Of a stretch of 64,000 nucleotides of DNA, positions 46,029 to 55,792 are shown in pieces (position 1 is the stretch's first letter; each line of letters begins with the position of its first letter). Source of the stretch: JAJYRX01 sp041655275. GTDB taxonomy: Bacteria > Pseudomonadota > Gammaproteobacteria > Burkholderiales > Burkholderiaceae_B. The DNA lies in contig JBBAFU010000011.1 of the NCBI GenBank assembly GCA_041655275.1, forward strand, positions 47,292-111,291, in the 5' to 3' direction. The translations under genes and the position numbers were made by a program. The notes under the pieces are model-generated. The model was not told where the DNA came from. It saw only the letters and a list, made by a program, of their open reading frames with translations, and ran no database searches.

Positions 46029-46157
46029 TCAGGCGCGCTTCACCTTCTCGAGCATCTTGAAGGTTTCCTTGGGTGCATTCACGAACAGGCGCTTGAAGGC
46101 TTTGCCCAGGCAGCGGCGTTCGATGGTGTTGCGACGATTGCGGTTGATTTCTTTCAT
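46029..46157 (-). CDS. Small, highly basic hypothetical protein (42 aa)
   Basis: A 42-codon gene starting at ATG 46157 with a strong ribosome binding site (TTGAGGTC about 5 bases upstream) and ending at TGA 46029. The product starts MKEINRNRRNTIERRCLGKAF and ends FKMLEKVKRA. It has about 14 Lys/Arg and only four acidic residues, one Cys, and looks mainly helical, as a nucleic-acid or ribosome-binding peptide might be (inference). G/C bias at third codon positions supports coding. It is divergent from the UvrA gene, with 89 bases between. Confidence 0.6.
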   Translation of the reverse strand: MKEINRNRRNTIERRCLGKAFKRLFVNAPKETFKMLEKVKRA

Positions 46158-46246
46158 GATGACCTCAACGACGGGAATACGGACATGGGACGGATACGGA
46201 ACCGCTCATTCTAACATCTGCGCGCCTGCGGGTTTATCATAGCGTC

Positions 46247-49200
46247 ATGAATTCCGACATCCGCATTCGTGGCGCCCGCCAGAACAACCTCAGAAACCTC
46301 GACCTTGACATCCGCACCGGCCAGCTGCTGGTGATGACCGGTGTTTCGGGGTCGGGCAAGAGCTCGCTGGCCTTCGACACCCTGTATGCCGAAGGCCAGC
46401 GACGCTATGTGGAAACCTTTTCGCCCTACGCACGCCAGTTCCTGGATCGCATGGACAAGCCACAGGTCGATCGCATTGAAGGCATACTGCCCGCCATCGC
46501 CATCGATCAGGTGAATCCGGTACGCAACTCGCGCAGCACGGTCGGGACCATGACCGAGCTCAACGACCATCTGAAACTGCTGTTTGCGCGCATGGCGCAG
46601 CTGTACTGTCAGGGCTGCGGCCGTCATATCACCCGCGATGATCCGCACTCGGTGCGCGAGACTCTCGCCGGGCGATGTGCCGCAGACGACCCCCGTCTGG
46701 TCATTACCTTCGAAGTGACGGTGCCGGGCAACTTCACCGAAGAAGAGGTGCGCGCCGCACTTGACCAGCAGGGCTACGTGCGCGTGCATGGCGAGGAAAT
46801 GCGCACCGTGACCACGCCGCCCCCCGCCGGCAGCCGGCGGCGCAAGGCCCAGACCACAACGCTGCGGGTGCTGCATGTCGTGCAGGATCGCTTCCGCATG
46901 AGCAGGGCCGAGCCCGAGCGGGTGATGGATGCGCTGGAGCAGGCCTTCCGCCAGGGACGGGGCCATATCGCCGTCTTCGTACCCGATCACACACCCGAAA
47001 CCATCTGGCGCTTCAGCCGTCATCTGCATTGCGCCAACTGCGACATCAGCTATGCCGATCCGCTGCCCAGCAGCTTCTCCTTCAATTCACCACTGGGCGC
47101 CTGCGAAACCTGCCGGGGCTTCGGCCGCGTCATGGGCATCGACTATCAGCTGGTGATTCCCGACGAAAGCAAGAGCCTGCGTGAAGGCGCCATACGCCCC
47201 CTGCAGACCGCCACCTACAAGGTCTTCCAGGAAGAGATGGAAGCTTATGCCCAGACAGCCGGCATCCGCCTGGACACCCCCTGGTCCGCGCTGGACGAAC
47301 GCGAGAAACAGTGGGTCATCGAAGGGACACCGGACTGGCGTGACGGCCGCAAGGCCTGGGATACGCAATGGTATGGACTGCGCCGCTTCTTCGCCTGGCT
47401 GGAAAGTCGCGCCTATCGCATGCACGTGCGTGTGCTGCTGTCCCGGTACCGCAGCTATACGCCCTGCCCGGATTGCCGGGGTGCGCGCCTGAAGCCGGAA
47501 TCCGCGCTGTGGCGCCTGGGCGCGGCGCCTGTACCCGTGGCGCCGGGCTATGCACGCTTCGTGCCACCCCACACGCACTGGACCCAGGCGCAGGCCGATG
47601 CCCTGCCGGGCCTTGGCATGATGGACCTGATGCGTCTGCCCATAGGCCGCGTACGGGACTTCTTTACGGACCTGAGCTTTGGCGCGAGCATGGACGCAGC
47701 GCTGTCGCTGCTGCTTGATGAAGTACGCAGCCGCCTTGGCTACCTGTGCGACGTGGGCCTGGGCTACCTGACACTGGATCGCCAGAGCCGCACCCTGTCC
47801 GGTGGCGAAGTGCAGCGCATCAACCTGACGACGGCACTGGGCACCTCGCTCGTCAACACCCTGTTCGTGCTGGACGAGCCCTCGATCGGCCTGCACCCGC
47901 GCGACATCCACCGCATCGTGGAAACCATGCACCGCCTGCGCGACAACGGCAATACCTTGGTTGTGGTCGAGCACGATCCCCAGGTCATGGTGGCTGCGGA
48001 TCGCATCATCGATATCGGGCCGGGGCCCGGCGAGCGCGGTGGACGCATCGTCTTCGATGGCAGCCCCGAAGCCCTGCGCGCGGCGGACACGCTCACCGGC
48101 GAATATCTGGGCGGGCGTCGCCACGTCGAAGCCCCCCGGCCCCGGCCCGTGGCCAAAAATACACCGCGCCTGCTGCTCGAAGGGGTGCAGGCAAACAACC
48201 TCAAGAATATTTCCGTCGCCTTCCCGCTGGAACGGCTGGTATGCGTGACCGGCGTTTCCGGCTCGGGCAAGTCAACCCTGATACAGGACGTGCTCCATCC
48301 CGCCTTCCTGCGTCACCTGGGTCGCCCCACCGAGTCACCCGGCGCACACGCTGCGCTGCTGGGCACGGAGCGTCTGGCCGACGTCATCCTGGTGGACCAG
48401 ACGCCGATCGGCAAGACGGCGCGTTCCAATCCGGCCAGCTATGTGGGCGCCTACGACGCCATCCGCAAGTTGTTCGCCAAGGCCGAATTGTCTCAACAAC
48501 GTGGATACACTGCAGCGACATTCAGCTTCAACACCGGCGATGGCCGCTGCCCGGGCTGCGGCGGCACCGGCTTCGAGCATGTCGAAATGCAGTTCCTGTC
48601 CGATATCTACCTGCGCTGCCCGGACTGCGACGGCACGCGCTTCCGGCCCGAGATCCGCGAAGTGCGGCTGGAGCACCAGGGGCGCAGCGCCGCCATCCAT
48701 GAGGTGCTGGCGATGACGGTGAACGAAGCCATGGCATTCTTCCAGGGCCTGCGCGAAGTGCAGCAGGGGCTGGCGCCACTCGCCGACGTGGGCCTGGAAT
48801 ACCTGCACCTGGGTCAGCCCGTGCCCACGCTCTCCGGGGGCGAAGCCCAGCGCCTGAAGCTTGCCGGTCACCTGGCTGCAGCCGGCCGGCGCAAGCGCCC
48901 CATCGACCGGCTGGCCATCAAGGGCAGCCTCTTCCTGTTCGACGAGCCGACCACCGGCCTGCATTTCGATGACGTCGCGCGCCTGATGCAGGCTTTCCGC
49001 AAGCTGCTCGATGCCGGGCACTCCCTCATCATCATCGAACATAACCTGGATGTCATCCGCGCCGCCGACTGGATCATCGACCTGGGTCCGGAAGGTGGCG
49101 ATGCCGGCGGCGAAATCGTCGCCACGGGGACGCCGCAGACGTTCATGGAAAACAGACACTCGCACACCGGACAGGCATTGCGCGAATACGAGGCGGCCAT

Positions 49201-51925
49201 CGTCCGCGGTGCCCATGCAGGGCCATCCGTCCTGCGCGAACCGCAGACCGCCCTTGCACAGGCACCGGCCGGCGGACACAGCGACATCCGCATCGTGAAC
49301 GCGCGCGAACACAACCTCAGGAGCCTGAGTGTCGACATCCCCCAGGACAGGTTCACCGTCATCACCGGTGTTTCCGGATCGGGCAAATCGACACTGGCCT
49401 TCGACATCCTGTTCAACGAAGGGCAGCGGCGCTATCTGGAATCGCTGAATGCCTATGCGCGCGCCATCGTCCAGCCCGCCGGCAAGCCCGACGTGGACGC
49501 CATCTACGGCATCCCGCCCACCGTGGCCATCGAACAGCGCACCAGCCGGGGCGGACGCAAGTCCACCGTTGCCACCATGACGGAAATCCACCACTTCCTG
49601 CGCCTGCTCTATGTGCGTCTGGGCACCCAGATGTGCCCGGACTGCCACATTCCGGTGCAGGCACAGACGCCGGCGCGCATCTTTGCCCGCATCATGACCG
49701 CGCACAGGGGCGAGACTGTTCACCTGCTCGCGCCCCTGGTCACCGCCCGCAAGGGGTATTACACGGATCTGGCGAAATGGGCGCAGGCGCGCGGCCATGC
49801 GCAGCTGCGCGTGGACGGACAATGGACACCCGTGGCACCCTGGCCCCGGCTGGACCGTTTCCGCGAACACCACATCGAGCTGCCCGTCGCCGGGCTGACG
49901 GTGGACCCGGCCCATGAACAGGCCTTGCACACCGCCATTGCCGAAGCCCTGGAGCACGGGCGCGGCCGCCTCATCGTGCTCGACGCCGAAGGCCGGGAAC
50001 ACCCGTTTTCCGTGCGCCGGGCCTGCCCGGGCTGCGGCACCAGCTTTCCCGAGCCCGACCCGCGCCAGTTTTCCTACAACTCGCGCCATGGCTGGTGCCC
50101 GGAATGCTTCGGCACCGGTGTGCGCCTGCGCGGATTCGATGCGGAACAGACCGGCGAGGAAAGCAGCTGGACGGAAGAAGACGGGCCACTCGAGACCTGC
50201 CCGGGCTGTGCAGGCGAGCGTCTGAATCGCATATCGCGGGCCGTGCTGTGGCAGGATCACTCCATTGCGGCGCTCGGTGCCATGGCCGTCGACGAGGCAC
50301 GCCGCTTCTTCCACGGCCTGACGCTGGAAGGGCGCGAGGTCGAGATCGCCCGCGACATTCTGGCCGAAGTACGCAGCCGGCTCGACTTCATGCAGACCGT
50401 GGGCCTGGGTTATCTGGCGCTGGACCGCTCGGCCCCCACGCTTTCGGGGGGCGAAGCGCAGCGCATCCGCCTGGCGGCGCAGCTGGGCTCCAACCTGCAG
50501 GGCGTGTGCTATGTGCTCGACGAACCCACAATCGGCCTGCATCCGCGCGACAATCACATCCTGCTCGACGCCCTGCACACCCTGCAGCACAAGGGCAATA
50601 CCCTGGTCGTGGTGGAACATGACGAAGACACCATACGGCGCGCCGATCATGTGATCGACATCGGCCCCGGCGCGGGGGTGCGCGGCGGCACCGTGGTTGC
50701 CCAGGGCAGCGTGCAGGACATCATGGATTGCCCCGCATCCATCACCGGCCGCCATCTGCGCACGCCGCTCGACCATGCCGCAAGGCAGCGCCGCAGCGTC
50801 GGTACGCGCGCACCCCGCCTGAAGATACGCCGGGCACGCCTGCACAATCTGCAATCGGTGAATGCTGATGTGCCGCTCGCACGCCTGACCGTGGTCACCG
50901 GTGTTTCCGGTTCAGGCAAGTCCACACTGGCACGCGATGTACTGCTCGCCAACATGGCACAGGCCGCAGGCAAGGCCCTTGCGCCCGCCTGGCAGGCCTG
51001 CCGCGAAATCCAGGGCTGGGAGGCCGTGGCCCGCGTGCTCGAAGTCGACCAGACCCCCATCGGCAAGACGCCACGTTCCTGCCCGGCCACCTATATCGGC
51101 TTCTGGGACGATGTGCGCCGCCTGTTCGCCAGCACGCCCGACGCCCGCCTGCGCGGCTGGAACGCCTCGCGCTTTTCCTTCAACACCGGCGACGGGCGCT
51201 GCCCCGTGTGTGAAGGCCAGGGCATGCGCACCCTGGAGATGAGCTTTCTGCCCGACGTCAAGGTGCTGTGCGATGCCTGCCACGGCGAGCGCTTCAACCG
51301 CGACACCCTGGGTGTGACCTGGAACGGGCGCAATGCCGGTGAAGTACTCAACATGAACGTGGATGAGGCCCTGCCTTTCTTTGCAGCCCACACCCGCATA
51401 CGCCGCGCACTGCAGCTCATGCAGGACGTAGGCCTGGGCTATCTGACGCTGGGCCAGCCTTCGCCGACGCTTTCCGGCGGCGAAGCCCAGCGCATCAAAC
51501 TGGTGAGCGAACTGGTCAAGGCGCGGCTCGATGAGGGCGTACGCACCACGGGACGTGCCGCGCGCCGGCCACACACGCTATACGTGCTGGACGAGCCCAC
51601 GGTGGGCCTGTCCACCGCCGATGTGGAAAAACTCATCGCCGTGCTGCACCGCCTGGTGGACGCGGACAACACCGTGGTGGTCATCGAGCACAATCTGGAT
51701 GTGGTGGCCGAAGCCGACTGGATCATCGACCTGGGGCCCGAAGGCGGTGACGGCGGCGGACGCCTGGTGGCCCAGGGGACGCCTGAACGGGTGATGGCGA
51801 AAGGCGAGCGCTCGCACACCGGCACCATGCTGGCCCGCTTCCTGCAGCGTGACCCGCCGGCAAGACAGCAAAAAAGGACGAGCGCCGGGGATCAGGAAGA
51901 CGCCAGCAGACGGGCCAGGGCCTGA
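46247..51925 (+). CDS. uvrA: Double-length UvrA-type excinuclease ATPase
   Basis: An 1892-residue protein made of two full UvrA units in tandem. Copy one (about residues 1-980) and copy two (about 1000-1892) each have two ABC cassettes, so four GVSGSGKS Walker A motifs are seen (near residues 33, 667, 1043 and 1548). There are matching LSGGE signatures (SRTLSGGEVQRI, VPTLSGGEAQRL, APTLSGGEAQRI, SPTLSGGEAQRI). Each copy has UvrA zinc-finger CxxC pairs (CANC...CETC, CPGC...CPDC, CPGC...CPEC, CPVC...CDAC) and an insertion region after the first Walker A. UvrA normally acts as a dimer; here one chain could form it. No uvrB is in the window. Confidence 0.93.
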   Translation: MNSDIRIRGARQNNLRNLDLDIRTGQLLVMTGVSGSGKSSLAFDTLYAEGQRRYVETFSPYARQFLDRMDKPQVDRIEGILPAIAIDQVNPVRNSRSTVGTMTELNDHLKLLFARMAQLYCQGCGRHITRDDPHSVRETLAGRCAADDPRLVITFEVTVPGNFTEEEVRAALDQQGYVRVHGEEMRTVTTPPPAGSRRRKAQTTTLRVLHVVQDRFRMSRAEPERVMDALEQAFRQGRGHIAVFVPDHTPETIWRFSRHLHCANCDISYADPLPSSFSFNSPLGACETCRGFGRVMGIDYQLVIPDESKSLREGAIRPLQTATYKVFQEEMEAYAQTAGIRLDTPWSALDEREKQWVIEGTPDWRDGRKAWDTQWYGLRRFFAWLESRAYRMHVRVLLSRYRSYTPCPDCRGARLKPESALWRLGAAPVPVAPGYARFVPPHTHWTQAQADALPGLGMMDLMRLPIGRVRDFFTDLSFGASMDAALSLLLDEVRSRLGYLCDVGLGYLTLDRQSRTLSGGEVQRINLTTALGTSLVNTLFVLDEPSIGLHPRDIHRIVETMHRLRDNGNTLVVVEHDPQVMVAADRIIDIGPGPGERGGRIVFDGSPEALRAADTLTGEYLGGRRHVEAPRPRPVAKNTPRLLLEGVQANNLKNISVAFPLERLVCVTGVSGSGKSTLIQDVLHPAFLRHLGRPTESPGAHAALLGTERLADVILVDQTPIGKTARSNPASYVGAYDAIRKLFAKAELSQQRGYTAATFSFNTGDGRCPGCGGTGFEHVEMQFLSDIYLRCPDCDGTRFRPEIREVRLEHQGRSAAIHEVLAMTVNEAMAFFQGLREVQQGLAPLADVGLEYLHLGQPVPTLSGGEAQRLKLAGHLAAAGRRKRPIDRLAIKGSLFLFDEPTTGLHFDDVARLMQAFRKLLDAGHSLIIIEHNLDVIRAADWIIDLGPEGGDAGGEIVATGTPQTFMENRHSHTGQALREYEAAIVRGAHAGPSVLREPQTALAQAPAGGHSDIRIVNAREHNLRSLSVDIPQDRFTVITGVSGSGKSTLAFDILFNEGQRRYLESLNAYARAIVQPAGKPDVDAIYGIPPTVAIEQRTSRGGRKSTVATMTEIHHFLRLLYVRLGTQMCPDCHIPVQAQTPARIFARIMTAHRGETVHLLAPLVTARKGYYTDLAKWAQARGHAQLRVDGQWTPVAPWPRLDRFREHHIELPVAGLTVDPAHEQALHTAIAEALEHGRGRLIVLDAEGREHPFSVRRACPGCGTSFPEPDPRQFSYNSRHGWCPECFGTGVRLRGFDAEQTGEESSWTEEDGPLETCPGCAGERLNRISRAVLWQDHSIAALGAMAVDEARRFFHGLTLEGREVEIARDILAEVRSRLDFMQTVGLGYLALDRSAPTLSGGEAQRIRLAAQLGSNLQGVCYVLDEPTIGLHPRDNHILLDALHTLQHKGNTLVVVEHDEDTIRRADHVIDIGPGAGVRGGTVVAQGSVQDIMDCPASITGRHLRTPLDHAARQRRSVGTRAPRLKIRRARLHNLQSVNADVPLARLTVVTGVSGSGKSTLARDVLLANMAQAAGKALAPAWQACREIQGWEAVARVLEVDQTPIGKTPRSCPATYIGFWDDVRRLFASTPDARLRGWNASRFSFNTGDGRCPVCEGQGMRTLEMSFLPDVKVLCDACHGERFNRDTLGVTWNGRNAGEVLNMNVDEALPFFAAHTRIRRALQLMQDVGLGYLTLGQPSPTLSGGEAQRIKLVSELVKARLDEGVRTTGRAARRPHTLYVLDEPTVGLSTADVEKLIAVLHRLVDADNTVVVIEHNLDVVAEADWIIDLGPEGGDGGGRLVAQGTPERVMAKGERSHTGTMLARFLQRDPPARQQKRTSAGDQEDASRRARA

Positions 51926-52731
51926 CCGGCGGCGGCCATGCCCATGCCTGCTGTGACCGTGACCAGCGAACCATAGCCTGCACAGGACAGGCCCTGCGGG
52001 CCGGCTGTCGCCCCGGAAGCGAACGACTCCCGGGCCGCAGGCAGGCGCGTCTCCTGGGCCACCCACAGGGCCTCGATGCCCATGCGCGGCGCAGTAGCAC
52101 GCCCCTTGCGGGGTGTACCCGCCGGAAAGCCGTGATGGCGGCGCAGCACATGACGCACGCGTGCCAGCAAGGCATCCTGCACGGCGTGGGCCAGATCGCC
52201 GCCGCGCAGGGTCAATACATCCGTCTTGCCCCCGGCGCCGCCGCACATGATGAGCGCACTCCCGCTGCGCCGCGCCTCGAGCACCAGTGCAACCTTGGCC
52301 TGCACCTGGTCGGTACAGTCGACGATGACATCGGGGACATCGCGCAGCAGCGCGGCCACATTGCCCGGCGACACGAAGTCATCCACCAGATCCACACGGC
52401 ACTGCGGATTGATATCGCGGATGCGCGCTGCCATGGCGCCGATCTTGGCTTGCCCCAGCGTGGATTCCAGCGCATGCAACTGGCGGTTGAGATTGGATTC
52501 GGCCACGTGATCCATGTCGACCAGGGTCAGGCGCCCCACACCCGATCGCGCCAGCGCCTCGGCGCACCAGCTGCCCACGCCGCCGATGCCGGCCACCAGC
52601 ACATGGGCCTGCTCCAGACAGGTCAGGGCCTGCGGCCCGAAAAGGCGTTGCAGACCACCGAAACGGCGCTCGAGATCGACAGGGGATTCAGGGAACATGG
52701 CAGGCCGGCGATGACTCTTGTGGCGGGACAT
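51892..52731 (-). CDS. tcdA: tRNA threonylcarbamoyladenosine dehydratase TcdA
   Basis: A 279-residue E1-like ATP-dependent enzyme that converts t6A37 in tRNA to cyclic ct6A. It has RRFGGLQRLFGP at the N-terminus, the nucleotide motif VAGIGGVGSWCAEALARSGVGRLTLVDMDHVAESNLNRQ, IVDCTDQVQAKVAL, and a C-terminal GYGSLVTVTAGMGMAAAGQAL. The start at 52731 is uncertain; ATG 52698 (MFPESPVDLERRF) is also plausible and matches the family length better. Its 3' end overlaps the end of the UvrA gene by 34 bases. Confidence 0.9.
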   Translation of the reverse strand: MSRHKSHRRPAMFPESPVDLERRFGGLQRLFGPQALTCLEQAHVLVAGIGGVGSWCAEALARSGVGRLTLVDMDHVAESNLNRQLHALESTLGQAKIGAMAARIRDINPQCRVDLVDDFVSPGNVAALLRDVPDVIVDCTDQVQAKVALVLEARRSGSALIMCGGAGGKTDVLTLRGGDLAHAVQDALLARVRHVLRRHHGFPAGTPRKGRATAPRMGIEALWVAQETRLPAARESFASGATAGPQGLSCAGYGSLVTVTAGMGMAAAGQALARLLASS

Positions 52732-52827
52732 GCAACAGCGGCATCAGCTCAAGGAAGCGCTGAACTTGAAATCCGCCGTGCAAACCCGCAGAATGAAGAC
52801 ATTGTTTCATGATTCTCCCATCCCATC

Positions 52828-53457
52828 GTGTCGCAGCCGCCGCCTCCCGCATCATTTCGCATCCTTCCCGCCGCCGAACGCGAAGCCTCCCTGCGCCAGA
52901 CGCTGTCCCACTGGCAGCCGGGCCAGGATATCTGGGTGTTCGCCTACGGCTCGCTCATCTGGCGGCCGGAGTTCGATTTTATCGAACGCCGCGATGCACG
53001 CCTGCATGGCTATCATCGCGCCCTGTGCCTATGGTCGCGCATCAACCGGGGAACACCGGAACAGCCCGGGCTGGTCTTCGGGCTGGATCATGGCGGCTCG
53101 TGTCGCGGTGTCGCCTTCCGGGTCGCGGCACCGGCCGTGCCTGAAACCATGGACGCCCTCTGGCAGCGCGAGATGCCCAGCGGCGCCTATCTGCCGCGCT
53201 GGCTGGCCTGCCGTACCAGTACCGGCGATGTGCGTGCGCTGGCCTTCGTCATGAACCGGCGCAAGGATTCCTATGTGCGCGACCTGCCCGCCGAGCAGCT
53301 CGTGCGCGTGGTGCATGGTGCCCACGGGCGCAATGGCGCCTGTCTGGAGTATGTGCTGGAGACCGCACACGCACTGCATCGGCATAACATCCGCGATCGC
53401 CGGCTGCAGCAACTGGTACAGACCCTGCATGAAAAGCCCGCCTCCCATCCGGGCTGA
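52828..53457 (+). CDS. Gamma-glutamylcyclotransferase, ChaC type
   Basis: A 209-residue enzyme that splits glutathione to 5-oxoproline and Cys-Gly. It has the ligand loop VFAYGSLIWRPEF near residue 37 and a conserved catalytic-acid region (LWQREMPSGAYLPRWL, Glu near 114), plus the C-terminal CLEYVLETAHALHRHNIRD typical of ChaC. It starts with GTG at 52828. A gamma-glutamyltransferase, another glutathione-degrading enzyme, lies about 3 kb downstream. Confidence 0.88.
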   Translation: MSQPPPPASFRILPAAEREASLRQTLSHWQPGQDIWVFAYGSLIWRPEFDFIERRDARLHGYHRALCLWSRINRGTPEQPGLVFGLDHGGSCRGVAFRVAAPAVPETMDALWQREMPSGAYLPRWLACRTSTGDVRALAFVMNRRKDSYVRDLPAEQLVRVVHGAHGRNGACLEYVLETAHALHRHNIRDRRLQQLVQTLHEKPASHPG

Positions 53458-53511
53458 AGCGGTATTCCGGTAAACTAGATCCTTTGCGTCAGAAGCCCAG
53501 TCGAGGTGAGC

Positions 53512-54144
53512 ATGTCTCTGGCCGATATCCGCCGCAGCTATGAGCGCGACACCCTGAATGAAGACAAGCTGCCTGAATCCCCCATAAGCCAGATTGAAGT
53601 CTGGGTGGAACAGGCCATACAGGCCGGCCTGCCCGACGCCACTGCCATGGCGCTGGCGACCAGCAACACGGACAGCCGCCCTTCGGCACGCATGGTGCTG
53701 CTCAAGGAATGCGACGAAGAGGGCCTGGTCTTCTTTACCAACACCACGTCACGCAAGGGCCGGGAGCTGTCCGCCAACCCCTTTGCGAGCGCGCTGTTCT
53801 TCTGGCCGGGCCTGGAGCGCCAGATACGCGTGGAAGGGCGGGTCAGCCCCATACCGGCGGCCGACTCCGACGCCTATTTCCAGAGCCGGCCCCTGGGTTC
53901 GCGCATCGGGGCATGGGCGTCGCCGCAAAGTCGCGAAATCAGCCGCGAGGCGCTCGAAGAGCGCGTCGTCCACTATCAACAGAAGTTCGGTGATCACCCG
54001 CCCCGCCCCCCGCATTGGGGCGGGCTGCGCCTGGTCCCGGACTACGTCGAGTTCTGGCAGGGCCGGCCCTGTCGCCTGCACGACAGGCTCGCCTACACGC
54101 TCAAGCCGGACGGCCGATGGTCGCTGGGCCGGCTTGCGCCCTGA
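53512..54144 (+). CDS. pdxH: Pyridoxamine 5'-phosphate oxidase
   Basis: A 210-residue FMN enzyme that makes pyridoxal 5'-phosphate from PNP or PMP. It has MSLADIRRSYERDTLNE at the start, PSARMVLLKECDEEGLVFFTN, the FMN-binding RKGRELSANPFASALFFWPGLERQIRVEG, and the C-terminal signature EFWQGRPCRLHDRLAY. The ATG at 53512 follows CGAGGTGAG. It is 14 bases upstream of the flavin reductase gene, an enzyme using the same cofactor. Confidence 0.95.
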   Translation: MSLADIRRSYERDTLNEDKLPESPISQIEVWVEQAIQAGLPDATAMALATSNTDSRPSARMVLLKECDEEGLVFFTNTTSRKGRELSANPFASALFFWPGLERQIRVEGRVSPIPAADSDAYFQSRPLGSRIGAWASPQSREISREALEERVVHYQQKFGDHPPRPPHWGGLRLVPDYVEFWQGRPCRLHDRLAYTLKPDGRWSLGRLAP

Positions 54145-54158
54145 CCTACCGACCCGGA

Positions 54159-54677
54159 ATGACCCCTATTGCACCTGACTTCGACGACCGGCACTTCCGC
54201 AAAGTCCTGGGCCGTTTTCCCACGGGCGTCACCATCATCACCGGCGAAAACGCCGATGCCAACCCGCTTGGTCTCACCATCAGCTCCTTTCATTCGCTGT
54301 CCCTGGAACCGCCGCTCATCCTGTGGACGCTGACCAGGGCGGCGTCCTCCCTGCCCCACTTTCGCGCGATGCAGCGTTACGTCGTACACATCCTGTCCGC
54401 GTCGCAGGCCACGCTGGCCCGGCGATTTGCACGAGGGCCCCAGAAGGAGCGCTTCGATGGCATCACCCTGTGCCGGACACCTTCGGGTACGCCCATGCTG
54501 GATGACGACCGCTGCGCCGGCTGGCTGGAATGCTTCAACCTGACGCAGCATGAGGCGGGCGATCACGTCATCTTCGTCGGTCAGGTCGAGCGCTGCCATT
54601 ACCGCCAGTTGCCGCCCCTGATCCATCATGCGGGCAGTTTTGCGCTGACACCGGAACCCTCTGCGGCCACGCCATGA
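54159..54677 (+). CDS. Flavin reductase family protein
   Basis: A 172-residue FMN-binding split-barrel protein. Blocks are FRKVLGRFPTGVTIITG, LGLTISSFHSLSLEPPLILWTL and HVIFVGQVERCHY. Such proteins reduce free flavin with NAD(P)H for partner monooxygenases, or bind flavin in other roles. The ATG at 54159 was chosen by family start; the upstream open frame lies in pdxH. Its stop overlaps the next ATG by four bases. Confidence 0.87.
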   Translation: MTPIAPDFDDRHFRKVLGRFPTGVTIITGENADANPLGLTISSFHSLSLEPPLILWTLTRAASSLPHFRAMQRYVVHILSASQATLARRFARGPQKERFDGITLCRTPSGTPMLDDDRCAGWLECFNLTQHEAGDHVIFVGQVERCHYRQLPPLIHHAGSFALTPEPSAATP

Positions 54678-55792
54678 GCGCCGATACCGACTGCATCATC
54701 CTGGGTGCCGGGGTCATCGGGCTGGCCATCGCCCGCCGGCTTGCCCTGCAGGGCCGCGACGTCCTCATCGTCGAGCAGGCCGAAGCCATGGGGACCCACA
54801 CCAGCTCGCGCAATTCTGAAGTCATCCACGCCGGCATCTACTACCCGCCGGGCAGCCTCAAGGCGCGCGCCTGCGTCCAGGGCAGGGAAAGCCTGTATGC
54901 CTATTGCCGCGAGCGTGGTGTGCCATACAAACGCCTGGGCAAACTCATCGTGGCCGCCCATGCCGGCGAAACCCCGGTGCTGGAGCGCATTGCGGCACAG
55001 GCCGGGGCCAACGGCGTAACCGACCTGCAGACCCTGGACGGCGCTCAGGCCCGGGCCCTGGAGCCCGCCCTGCACTGCCACAGCGCACTCTTCTCGCCAT
55101 CCACCGGCATCATCGACAGCCATGCGCTCATGCTGGCGCTTCTGGGTGATGCGGAAAACCATGGCGCGCAATGCGTATTCCATACCCGCTTCGAGCAGGG
55201 CGAGCGGCGTCCGGATGGCCTGTATGCACTCGATTTCCGCGGCGTGCAGGATGGCGAGACCATTCGCCTGAGCGCACGCACCGTCATCAATGCTGCCGGG
55301 CTGGAGGCACCTGCCGTGGCACGCCGCATTGCCGGGCCGTCGCAGGATGCCATTCCTGCAGCCCGGTATTGCAAGGGTCATTACTTCGTGCTGAGCGGAC
55401 GCTCGCCTTTTCGCCACCTGATCTACCCCCTGCCCAATGAAGCCGGCCTGGGCGTTCATCTGACGCTGGACCTTGGCGGGCAGACGCGTTTCGGACCCGA
55501 TACGCACTGGATCGATGGCATCGATTATGATTTCGACGCGCAGCGGGCGGATGGCTTCTACACGGCCATCCGCGAATACTGGCCCGGCCTGCCCGATGAC
55601 GCGCTGCGGCCGGGCTATACCGGCATCCGGCCCAAGATCGCCGGACCGGGCGAGCCTGCCGCGGATTTCCTGATACTCGGACCAGCCGAACACGGTGCCG
55701 CCGGACTGGTGCACCTGCTGGGCATGGAATCGCCCGGACTGACGGCCTGTCTGGCGCTGGCCGAACATGTCGAACACCTTCTGGAACCATGA
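54674..55792 (+). CDS. FAD-dependent oxidoreductase (L-2-hydroxyglutarate oxidase/dehydrogenase-like)
   Basis: A 372-residue DAO-type flavoprotein. It has the dinucleotide fold CIILGAGVIGLAIARRLALQGRDVLIVEQ at the N-terminus, THTSSRNSEVIHAGIYYPPGSLKAR (a strong block of the LhgO/L2HGDH group), INAAGLEAPAVA and a C-terminal GAAGLVHLLGMESPGLTACLALAEHV. It probably oxidises a 2-hydroxy acid; the substrate is inferred from motifs only. It overlaps both neighbours by four bases, so pdxH, the flavin reductase gene, this gene and purU form an operon. Confidence 0.87.
   Translation: MSADTDCIILGAGVIGLAIARRLALQGRDVLIVEQAEAMGTHTSSRNSEVIHAGIYYPPGSLKARACVQGRESLYAYCRERGVPYKRLGKLIVAAHAGETPVLERIAAQAGANGVTDLQTLDGAQARALEPALHCHSALFSPSTGIIDSHALMLALLGDAENHGAQCVFHTRFEQGERRPDGLYALDFRGVQDGETIRLSARTVINAAGLEAPAVARRIAGPSQDAIPAARYCKGHYFVLSGRSPFRHLIYPLPNEAGLGVHLTLDLGGQTRFGPDTHWIDGIDYDFDAQRADGFYTAIREYWPGLPDDALRPGYTGIRPKIAGPGEPAADFLILGPAEHGAAGLVHLLGMESPGLTACLALAEHVEHLLEP

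Noticed and set aside
48335..50854. An 839-codon open frame antisense to the double UvrA gene
   Set aside because: It lies fully opposite a clearly coding UvrA with four ATP-binding motifs. Its product is low-complexity His/Gln/Gly-rich with no family features, as expected for antisense reading in high-GC DNA.
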